Shown here one piece after another: positions 1 through 5,347 of a DNA stretch of 5,347 bases (the first letter of the stretch is position 1; each line of letters starts with the position of its first letter). The stretch is from Brachyspira pilosicoli (lineage in GTDB: Bacteria > Spirochaetota > Brachyspiria > Brachyspirales > Brachyspiraceae): NCBI RefSeq assembly GCF_019402445.1, contig NZ_SRZM01000350.1, positions 1 to 5,347 of the forward strand. The letters run 5' to 3'. The position numbers were made by a program, and so were the translations under genes. Below the pieces are notes generated by a model. That model did no database searches, was not told the origin of the DNA, and saw only the letters and a list, made by a program, of their open reading frames with translations.

Positions 1-39
1 CTTCGTCAAAAGAACCAAAAAGTGCAAGTATATAATTAA
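1..39 (+). CDS. possible 3' tail of a plus-strand gene (partial)
   Basis: The first 30 or so bases are clearly less AT-rich than the following 100, which suggests the end of a coding region entering from the left. Frame 1 reads 12 codons (LRQKNQKVQVYN) and stops with TAA at 37-39. The other two forward frames are also open for a short distance: frame 3 stops at 33-35 and frame 2 at 74-76, so the frame cannot be fixed from this window. A weak plus-strand terminator-like hairpin at 81-105 fits a gene ending here and converging on clpC. No function can be assigned. Confidence 0.2.
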   Translation, partial: LRQKNQKVQVYN

Positions 40-80
40 TATAAAATCATATAATTATATTTTATATATAATATAAGCTC

Positions 81-105
81 TAGTTTAAATAAACTAATAT
101 TTTTT
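81..105 (+). terminator. weak rho-independent terminator candidate, plus strand
   Basis: A 6-bp perfect stem (TAGTTT at 81-86, AAACTA at 91-96) with a 4-base loop is followed, after ATA, by six T at 100-105. The stem contains only one G-C pair per arm, so it is weak. Its position after a possible plus-strand gene end supports a terminator role. In such AT-rich DNA, chance hairpins are common. Confidence 0.33.
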
Positions 106-143
106 ATATACATTTCATAAAAATATTAAAACTTCATAACACT

Positions 144-175
144 AAAAAGCCCCAAATAAATTAATATTTGGAGCT
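144..175 (-). terminator. rho-independent terminator of clpC
   Basis: Read on the minus strand, AGCTCCAAATA (175-165) pairs with TATTTGGGGCT (158-148) across a 6-base loop. This gives an 11-bp stem with one G-U wobble, followed directly by a run of T (complement of the A run at 144-148). It begins 8 bases after the clpC stop codon. There is no matching T run on the plus-strand side, so it acts in one direction only. Confidence 0.87.
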
Positions 176-183
176 CTTAATAA

Positions 184-2688
184 TCAACTCTTAGATAACT
201 CTTCTACCTCATTTTCTCTGTAGGTCTTTACCTTTTCAACATTAAACAGTAGCGACTGCCCATCAGAATCAACATTTATATTATCACCCTCTTCAATATG
301 CCCGAAAAGTATCTCTGTGCTAATATAATCTTCAACCTCTTTTTGTATAGCACGTCTTAAACTTCTTGCACCATACTTCTTATCAAAACCTTTATCTATT
401 ATGTAATTTTTTGCCTCATCAGTTAAACTTATAAAAATATTTCTATCTTTTATAGCTTCATTCAACTCTCTAAGCATAATCTCTATAATATCTTTTAAAT
501 CTTCTTTTGTAAGTGTATGGAATACTATAATATCATCTATTCTGTTTAAAAACTCTGGATTGAAATTCTGCTTTAATTCTTCCATAGCAAAGTTTTTCAT
601 GTCATTAATATCTTTTTCACTTCCAATAGCATTAAAACCTAAAGAAGTTCCTTTAACAATATCTCTTGCTCCCAAGTTGCTTGTTATAATAATTATAGTA
701 TTAGAGAAATCAACCTTTCTTCCAAAGTTGTCTGTAAGCTGACCTTCTTCAAGAACCTGTAAAAGTATGTTTGTGATGTCTGGGTGAGCTTTTTCTATTT
801 CATCAAAAAGTATTAAAGAATAAGGTTTTCTTCTCACCTTCTCTGTAAGTCCGCCTCCCTCTTCATATCCAACATATCCAGGAGGAGCTCCAATAAGTCT
901 GCTTACTGCAAACTTCTCCATAAACTCACTCATATCTATTCTTATAAGAGCGTCACTATCTCCAAACATAAACTCTGAAAGCACCTTAGCTAAAGCAGTT
1001 TTACCAACACCAGTAGGACCTAAAAATATAAAACTTCCAAGCGGTTTTTTAGTGCTTTTTAACCCCGCTCTTGCCCTTCTTATAGCTTTTGATATAGATG
1101 ATATAGCTTCCTTTTGTCCAACTATCTTACTGTGAAGCTCATCTTCCATACCAATAAGTCTTTTACTCTCAGAATCTAATAATCTTTTTACTGGTATATT
1201 TGTAATTTCTGATATTACATGTCTTATATCATCTTCATTAATAATTGTTTCTGTTTTATCTCTCTCGCTTCTCCACTCAGCTTCTTTTTTATCCAATTCC
1301 TCTTGTAAAGATTTTATAGCATCTCTTAATTTAACAGCCTCTTCAAAAATCTGATTTTTTACAACAGTTTCTTTTTCCTGATTAAGCTCTTTTATTTTGT
1401 TTTCTAAATCCTTTAACTCCTGAGGTCTTACCATATTCATAAGTCTTGCCCTTGAACCTGCCTCATCAATTAAATCTATAGCCTTATCTGGTAAATGTCT
1501 TTCGAATATATATCTTTTACTTAATACAGCAGAAGCATAAATAGCACCATCAGTATATTTTACTTTATGATGCTCTTCATATTTAGATTTTATTCCATTT
1601 AATATTTCTATAGTGTCCTCAATAGAAGGCTCTTCAACATTTATAGGCTGAAATCTTCTCACCAAAGCACCATCTTTTTCTATATACTTTTTATATTCAT
1701 TTATAGTAGTTGCCCCAATACATTGAATCTCACCTCGAGAAAGTGCAGGCTTAAGCATATTAGCAGCATCTAAAGCCCCCTCTGCACCTCCAGCCCCAAT
1801 TAAAGTATGAAGCTCATCTATAAATATTATAATATTGCCGACTTTCTTTATCTCCATTACAATGTTTTTTATTCTCTCTTCAAACTCGCCTCTATATTTA
1901 GTACCAGCAACAACAGAAGATAAATCTAAACTTAAAACTCTCTTTTTTAATAATATATCAGGCACATCAGTAGAAACAATCTTTTCTGCCAATCCCTCAA
2001 CTATAGCAGTCTTACCAACCCCAGGCTCTCCTAATAGTATAGGATTATTTTTCTTTCTCCTTGAAAGTATCTGTACAACTCTCATTACCTCGTTTTCTCT
2101 GCCAATCACTCTATCCAATGCCTTTTCTCTAGCCATTTTAGTTAAATCACGTGCAAACTTATCTAAAGTAGGAGTTCTTGCTGTATTATCTTCTTGAATA
2201 GTGCTAGAAGAAGATTCAGAAATATTTGATGAAGAACCAGATTTACCTCTAATTCTCATCATCTCATGTCTTAATGTTTTTAAATCTAAATTATAGCTAG
2301 TAAGTACATTATATGCTATCCCATTTTCCTCTTTTAAAATACCAAGAAGTAAATGTTCTGTGCTTATGCAATTATCTCCTAATGATTTAGCCTCTTCTGC
2401 CGCTCTGCTTATTAAATGCTGAATGCGTGGTGATGGAGGTATCTTACCAAACAATTTAGTGTTGCTTGTAGATTTTACCATAGAAGATTCTATATCAAAT
2501 TTAATTTTTTCTATATCTATTTTTAATTTATTTAAAACATTCACAACTATTGAATCAGTTTCATGAAATATTCCTAATAAAACATGCTCTGGAGTAAGCA
2601 TATCATGATTTAATCTCTTAGCTTCTTCCACAGAGTGTAAGTCTAATATTCTTATAGCTTTATTAGTAAGACGAAATGGATAAGACAT
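184..2688 (-). CDS. clpC: ATP-dependent Clp protease ATP-binding subunit ClpC
   Basis: This is an 834-residue two-ring Hsp100 AAA+ unfoldase, the usual length for ClpC. It unfolds substrates with ATP and threads them into the ClpP peptidase in the cytoplasm. Two Clp N-terminal repeats occupy about residues 5-65 and 80-145, followed by a Ser-rich linker (150-163). Ring 1 has Walker A GEPGVGKT (220-227), Walker B ending IDE (290-292) and pore loop KYRG (264-267). A short coiled-coil middle domain with a UVR-type segment (about 445-465) separates the rings and marks ClpC rather than ClpA or ClpB. Ring 2 has Walker A GPTGVGKT (557-564), Walker B LILFDE (625-630), pore loop GYVG (604-607), arginine-finger region FLNR (713-716) and sensor-2 GARSLRR (773-779). 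The tripeptide LGF (683-685) lies where the ClpP-docking loop is found, so partnership with ClpP is expected. The ATG at 2688 is preceded by an AGGAA ribosome-binding sequence about 7-9 bases upstream. The stop is TGA. No mcsA, mcsB or ctsR gene is adjacent, unlike the Firmicute clpC operon. All key motifs are intact. Confidence 0.97.
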   Translation of the reverse strand: MSYPFRLTNKAIRILDLHSVEEAKRLNHDMLTPEHVLLGIFHETDSIVVNVLNKLKIDIEKIKFDIESSMVKSTSNTKLFGKIPPSPRIQHLISRAAEEAKSLGDNCISTEHLLLGILKEENGIAYNVLTSYNLDLKTLRHEMMRIRGKSGSSSNISESSSSTIQEDNTARTPTLDKFARDLTKMAREKALDRVIGRENEVMRVVQILSRRKKNNPILLGEPGVGKTAIVEGLAEKIVSTDVPDILLKKRVLSLDLSSVVAGTKYRGEFEERIKNIVMEIKKVGNIIIFIDELHTLIGAGGAEGALDAANMLKPALSRGEIQCIGATTINEYKKYIEKDGALVRRFQPINVEEPSIEDTIEILNGIKSKYEEHHKVKYTDGAIYASAVLSKRYIFERHLPDKAIDLIDEAGSRARLMNMVRPQELKDLENKIKELNQEKETVVKNQIFEEAVKLRDAIKSLQEELDKKEAEWRSERDKTETIINEDDIRHVISEITNIPVKRLLDSESKRLIGMEDELHSKIVGQKEAISSISKAIRRARAGLKSTKKPLGSFIFLGPTGVGKTALAKVLSEFMFGDSDALIRIDMSEFMEKFAVSRLIGAPPGYVGYEEGGGLTEKVRRKPYSLILFDEIEKAHPDITNILLQVLEEGQLTDNFGRKVDFSNTIIIITSNLGARDIVKGTSLGFNAIGSEKDINDMKNFAMEELKQNFNPEFLNRIDDIIVFHTLTKEDLKDIIEIMLRELNEAIKDRNIFISLTDEAKNYIIDKGFDKKYGARSLRRAIQKEVEDYISTEILFGHIEEGDNINVDSDGQSLLFNVEKVKTYRENEVEELSKS

Positions 2689-2714
2689 ATTGTATTTCCT
2701 ATTTTAATTTATAT

Positions 2715-2742
2715 ATTATATTCTTTTTTCAATATTTATCGG
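2715..2742 (-). promoter_or_regulatory. candidate clpC promoter
   Basis: On the minus strand a consensus -10 hexamer TATAAT (2720-2715) lies 26 bases upstream of the clpC ATG. Sixteen bases further upstream is CCGATA (2742-2737), which matches the -35 consensus at only 3 of 6 positions. A separate promoter is expected because a strong terminator at 2764-2805 cuts clpC off from the genes upstream. I see no CIRCE inverted repeat and no CtsR-type heptad repeat here. The assignment is tentative because TATAAT-like strings are common in this AT-rich DNA. Confidence 0.38.
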
Positions 2743-2763
2743 ATATAAAAAAACTAAGCTTAT

Positions 2764-2805
2764 AAAAAAATAGAATTGCATATTAAAGTAATATATACAA
2801 TTCTA
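2764..2805 (-). terminator. rho-independent terminator after the sigma/membrane-protein pair
   Basis: On the minus strand a 13-bp stem (arms 2805-2793 and 2783-2771) with one G-U wobble and a 9-base loop is followed immediately by seven T (2770-2764). It starts 26 bases after the stop codon of the 113-residue membrane protein gene. It separates the sigma-factor transcript from clpC. The stem is AT-rich, as expected in this genome, but long and nearly perfect. Confidence 0.8.
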
Positions 2806-2831
2806 CTATATTTAATCACTATTAGAAGAAA

Positions 2832-3173
2832 TTACAACCTAGATACATTAATAACAGGTATATTTCTTCTATTAGTAGAAGCTGTATTAATATTATCCAA
2901 CTCACTATTTTTTATAACACTAGGATTAGCGTATAAAAAAGATAAAATCAATGCTGCAATTATAGCCATAGATAATACAAATGAAAGCTTTCTAGAGCAC
3001 ATCATAGAATACATATAATCAAAAAGAGTATTCTCTTTTTTTACTATAGTACTCTCTACTTTAGCCCTACTTAACATGCGAGCCCATTCATCATCTGGCA
3101 AGTTATTCAAATTGAAATAATTCCTTTTTCTTTCAATTTTAGCTTTAAATTGCATCATTTCATGTAATTTCAT
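2832..3173 (-). CDS. small single-pass membrane protein, putative anti-sigma factor
   Basis: I do not recognise this 113-residue protein from its sequence. One hydrophobic segment at about 63-82 (start KLSFVLS) is flanked on its N-side by Arg-Lys and by a charged 60-residue N-terminal region, which predicts N-inside, C-outside topology. Only about 31 residues follow the membrane segment, rich in Asn, Ser and Thr. The start ATG overlaps the TGA stop of the sigma gene as ATGA, with a clear AAGGA ribosome-binding site 7 bases upstream, so the two genes are probably translationally coupled. That position and topology are typical of membrane anti-sigma factors that hold an ECF sigma factor at the membrane. 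However, the zinc-binding HxxxCxxC motif of the common anti-sigma domain is absent; the only Cys is at 59. The gene is certain to be coding in context; the anti-sigma role is inferred from position and topology alone. The stop is TAA, and a terminator follows. Confidence 0.75.
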   Translation of the reverse strand: MKLHEMMQFKAKIERKRNYFNLNNLPDDEWARMLSRAKVESTIVKKENTLFDYMYSMMCSRKLSFVLSMAIIAALILSFLYANPSVIKNSELDNINTASTNRRNIPVINVSRL

Positions 3174-3739
3174 AAAAGAGTCCTTTCTTTTTCTAACAAA
3201 GTTTTCATTTTTTTGAGAGCATAAGAATAATTACTCTTAGCAGAATCACTAGATATATTTAAAATATCAGCTATCTCTTTATAAGAATAATTTTCATAAT
3301 ATCTCAAAATAAATACATCTCTTTGTTTTCCTTTCAATTTGCTAGAAGCCGTATATATTTTCTCTTGCAAATATACTCTCTCATATTCTTTTTCGGTATT
3401 ATATCTCTTATCGTCCACAACCTCTAATTTCTCAAGATAAGGAGATTCACGCCTATAAGCTTTAGAATACATATTAATAGCAGTGTTGCTGATAATTCTG
3501 TATAACCAGCCTTTAAAATAGTTTCTCTCTTCATATCTTCCTATAGCTTTATATACACGGATTAAAACATCTTGAGTTAAATCCATAGCATCTTCATAGT
3601 TATGCATAAAGCGATAAGATATATTAAAGATATAATTTTTATACCTAGTAAGTAAAATATCCAAAGCTTCATTATCCCCATTCTTGTGGGCTTCTATTAA
3701 TTCATAATCTTTTAATAATTCTTTTTCTTTTGTCATCAT
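3170..3739 (-). CDS. ECF-type RNA polymerase sigma factor (sigma-70 family)
   Basis: This 189-residue protein has the size and two-domain form of ECF sigma factors, which direct RNA polymerase to a dedicated promoter set, usually under envelope or other stress. The region-2 domain spans about 26-92: a Tyr/Phe-rich helix, then DLTQDVLIRVYKAI (53-66) that contacts core polymerase, then FKGWLYRIISNTAIN (75-89) for -10 recognition. A charged linker with no region-3 domain follows (about 93-127). Region 4 spans about 128-182, with helix-turn-helix SYKEIADILNISSDSAKSNY (152-171) for -35 recognition. Two adjacent ATG codons could start it. The first (3739) lies 10 bases after a GGAG sequence and the second 13, so the first is preferred. 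The 3' end overlaps the next gene by 4 bases, the pattern of a sigma/anti-sigma pair. The ECF subgroup and target promoters cannot be told from the sequence alone. It may be transcribed with the ClpX-like gene upstream, since no terminator is seen in the 60-base gap. Confidence 0.93.
   Translation of the reverse strand: MMTKEKELLKDYELIEAHKNGDNEALDILLTRYKNYIFNISYRFMHNYEDAMDLTQDVLIRVYKAIGRYEERNYFKGWLYRIISNTAINMYSKAYRRESPYLEKLEVVDDKRYNTEKEYERVYLQEKIYTASSKLKGKQRDVFILRYYENYSYKEIADILNISSDSAKSNYSYALKKMKTLLEKERTLL
3181..3185 (-). promoter_or_regulatory. ribosome-binding site inside the sigma gene end
   Basis: AAGGA on the minus strand lies 7 bases before the ATG at 3173, within the last codons of the sigma gene. 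It fixes the start of the overlapping membrane-protein gene and supports translational coupling through the ATGA overlap. Confidence 0.7.
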
Positions 3740-3757
3740 TATTTGCCAACTCCATTA

Positions 3758-3778
3758 CTGTTTACATATATAAAACAG
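3758..3778 (-). promoter_or_regulatory. inverted repeat in the leader of the sigma gene, possible operator or promoter
   Basis: The gap between the ClpX-like gene and the sigma gene holds a perfect 6-bp inverted repeat: CTGTTT and AAACAG with a 9-base spacer. It ends 4 bases before the GGAG ribosome-binding sequence of the sigma gene. On the minus strand the spacer contains TATATA (3772-3767), a possible -10 element; the best -35 at usual spacing is poor (CTTAAA, 3 of 6). The dyad could be an operator over a sigma-gene promoter or a small RNA hairpin. No T run follows, so it is not a terminator. I do not see a convincing ECF-type autoregulatory promoter (AAC-type -35 with a GTC/CGTC-type -10). 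Confidence 0.3.
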
Positions 3779-3799
3779 ACTTTAAACATTTAAGTAAAA

Positions 3800-5347
3800 T
3801 CAAGCCATATAAGTTTTATCTTCTTTTAAACCAATATTAGTTTTTTTAACAAAATCTTTATCGCTTGAGATTACTACCTCCCTCTCTTCAAATGCTTTCT
3901 CTATATCTTTTTTAGTTAGAGTTAAAGCATTTCCATTTATACCATCTAAATTAAAAAGTATATTAACCATAGCAGTTTCAACTATACTTTTTAATGACCT
4001 TGCTCCCATATTCATAGTAGAAGCTTTATCCACTATATAATTTATAGCATCATCTGTTAATATTAGCTTCTTTCCTATACTCTTAAAGAAATCTACATAT
4101 TTTATTATAGGTGATTCTTTAGTTTTTAGCAATATATCTTTTAAATTATCTTTAGTAAGCTCATTTAAAGTTACAATTATTGGTATTCTTCCTATAAACT
4201 CTGGTATCATACCATATTTCTCTACATCTTTCACATCAACCTGACTAAGTATCTTGTTTTTTTGAAGCTTATTTAAAATCGCATTAGAACCAAATCCTAA
4301 ACTACTCTCACCTTTAAGACGCATCTTTATAATATCTTCAAGCCCAACAAAAGCACCGCCAAAAATAAATAAAATATTTTTAGTATTCATTACAATTCCA
4401 TCGCTTGAATGCATCATTCTTCTGTCGCCAAACTCAGGAACTCTAATATCCTCGCCATTCATCATAGAAAGTAAAGCCTCTTGAACCGCCTTGTCTGAAG
4501 GGTTGCCTGTGGTAGATTGATGAGCATCAGCTTTTGCTATCTTATCTACCTCATCTAAAAATACTATACCATGCTGAGCTTTATCTAAATCACCATTAGC
4601 CTTCTTATAAAGATTATACAATACAACCTCAACATCATCTCCAACATAACCAGTTTCGGTAAGTGTGGTAACATCTGCACGTGCAAATGGTAATCCTAAA
4701 ATATCTGCCAATGTTTTTACTAAATATGTTTTACCAACTCCAGTAGGTCCTATCATAAGAATATTTGACCTAAATGGTATATCTTTATTTCCATTAATTC
4801 TTAAACAATGTAAATAAGCATGAACAGATAATGCCTTCTTAGCATCATCTTGACCTATTACTGTTTTGTTAAGCTCGGAAACTATCTCTTTTGGTGTTAA
4901 TATTCTTGGCTCTTTTATAATCTTCTTTTTAGACTTTGTATCTATATAATTTTCTTTGTTTGTAATATCTAATATTAAATCATAGCTTTCTTTCTCTAAA
5001 AAAGCAAAAACTATCTTTGAATTAACAAATGTAATTAAAGTATTAGACACTTCTAAAAGACCAATACTTGAATAAGGCTCATGAGATAAAACAAGTATGC
5101 CGCTTGACATTAATTTACTTTTACTGTCAAAATAATGATACTTGTTAATATAAATATCTGCATCCATTGTAATGAGTTCTAATATTCTTCTTACAGATAT
5201 AGCAGACATAGAATCCCCATAAATCGTATAAGTAATTAAACAATATAAAATAAATCTCTCATCATCATTTAATTCAAACTCATTTATAAATCTTTCTATA
5301 TTAAAATTATATTGTTTAAATGTATGTATCTTTTTTAAATCTTTTTT
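3800..5347 (-). CDS. ClpX-like AAA+ unfoldase with non-ClpX N-terminal region (5' partial)
   Basis: This is a single-ring AAA+ protein of the ClpX type. The frame is open to the window edge: 46 further codons precede the Met at 5209 with no stop and no ATG, GTG or TTG, so the true start is probably outside. Residues below count from Met 5209. The AAA+ core starts near 104 (LTPKEI) and has Walker A GPTGVGKT (154-161), pore loop GYVG (187-190), Walker B IVFLDE (215-220), a sensor-1 region before GGAF (284-287), arginine finger in PEFIGR (336-341) and sensor-2 GARSL (402-406). LGF (304-306) matches the ClpP-docking IGF loop of ClpX, so it probably feeds ClpP. There is no HslU-type I domain. Two differences from classic ClpX stand out. 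About 150 visible residues before the core show no C4 zinc finger. The pore-proximal RKH loop reads DRRMMHSSD (262-270). The N-terminal region alternates hydrophobic and charged segments and may hold a winged-helix-like fold, a weak guess. The gene may be a dedicated paralogue rather than the housekeeping ClpX. The stop is TGA, 60 bases before the sigma gene. Confidence 0.9.
   Translation of the reverse strand, partial: KKDLKKIHTFKQYNFNIERFINEFELNDDERFILYCLITYTIYGDSMSAISVRRILELITMDADIYINKYHYFDSKSKLMSSGILVLSHEPYSSIGLLEVSNTLITFVNSKIVFAFLEKESYDLILDITNKENYIDTKSKKKIIKEPRILTPKEIVSELNKTVIGQDDAKKALSVHAYLHCLRINGNKDIPFRSNILMIGPTGVGKTYLVKTLADILGLPFARADVTTLTETGYVGDDVEVVLYNLYKKANGDLDKAQHGIVFLDEVDKIAKADAHQSTTGNPSDKAVQEALLSMMNGEDIRVPEFGDRRMMHSSDGIVMNTKNILFIFGGAFVGLEDIIKMRLKGESSLGFGSNAILNKLQKNKILSQVDVKDVEKYGMIPEFIGRIPIIVTLNELTKDNLKDILLKTKESPIIKYVDFFKSIGKKLILTDDAINYIVDKASTMNMGARSLKSIVETAMVNILFNLDGINGNALTLTKKDIEKAFEEREVVISSDKDFVKKTNIGLKEDKTYMA

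Noticed and set aside
49..60. Perfect 12-bp palindrome ATATAATTATAT
   Set aside because: It consists only of A and T in a region almost devoid of G and C, where such palindromes arise by chance.
560..742. Plus-strand 60-codon open frame
   Set aside because: It lies entirely inside clpC on the opposite strand, has no ribosome-binding site and its peptide resembles a mirror of the Hsp100 coding sequence.
1835..2197. Plus-strand 120-codon open frame
   Set aside because: It is antisense to the highly conserved first AAA+ ring of clpC; its open state follows from codon use on the real strand.
2708..2736. TTGAAA (minus strand, 2736-2731) as the -35 of the clpC promoter
   Set aside because: It is only 6 bases from the TATAAT hexamer and the alternative TATAAA gives a spacing of about 13-14 bases, both too short for a standard promoter.
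2776..3018. Plus-strand 80-codon open frame with hydrophobic segments
   Set aside because: It overlaps the terminator hairpin and the antisense of the 113-residue membrane protein; its hydrophobicity reflects the opposite-strand membrane segment. The minus-strand gene has a coupled start and good ribosome-binding site.
3800..5209. HslU or Lon identity for the ClpX-like protein
   Set aside because: There is no HslU intermediate domain between Walker A and Walker B and no Lon protease domain with a Ser-Lys dyad; GYVG, LGF and PEFIGR fit ClpX best.

Overview
The window is strongly AT-rich. All confidently supported genes lie on the minus strand. Base composition, codon use and a ClpC-type Hsp100 protein suggest a low-GC bacterium. 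My best guess is a spirochaete of the Brachyspira type, but that rests on general impression and not on a marker gene.

In transcription order (high to low coordinates) there are four genes. (1) A ClpX-like single-ring AAA+ unfoldase runs off the right edge of the window. Its reading frame stays open past the only internal Met that could serve as a start, and it has no ClpX zinc finger in the visible part. (2) An ECF-type RNA polymerase sigma factor follows after a 60-base gap. (3) A 113-residue single-pass membrane protein overlaps the sigma gene by 4 bases (ATGA) and is positioned like an anti-sigma factor, but it lacks the usual zinc-binding anti-sigma motif. A good rho-independent terminator closes this group. 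(4) clpC, a full-length two-ring Hsp100 unfoldase, has its own short promoter region and its own terminator.

The left 143 bases are very AT-rich. They may contain the last codons of a plus-strand gene converging on clpC, followed by a weak plus-strand terminator.

Taken together, a sigma factor and a putative membrane-bound regulator sit between two AAA+ unfoldases that both keep a ClpP-docking tripeptide (LGF). A link between regulated proteolysis and sigma-factor release is known in other bacteria (RseA and RsiW degraded with help from ClpXP). Here it is an inference from gene order and sequence motifs. The most unusual items are the atypical ClpX-like protein and the unrecognised putative anti-sigma protein.
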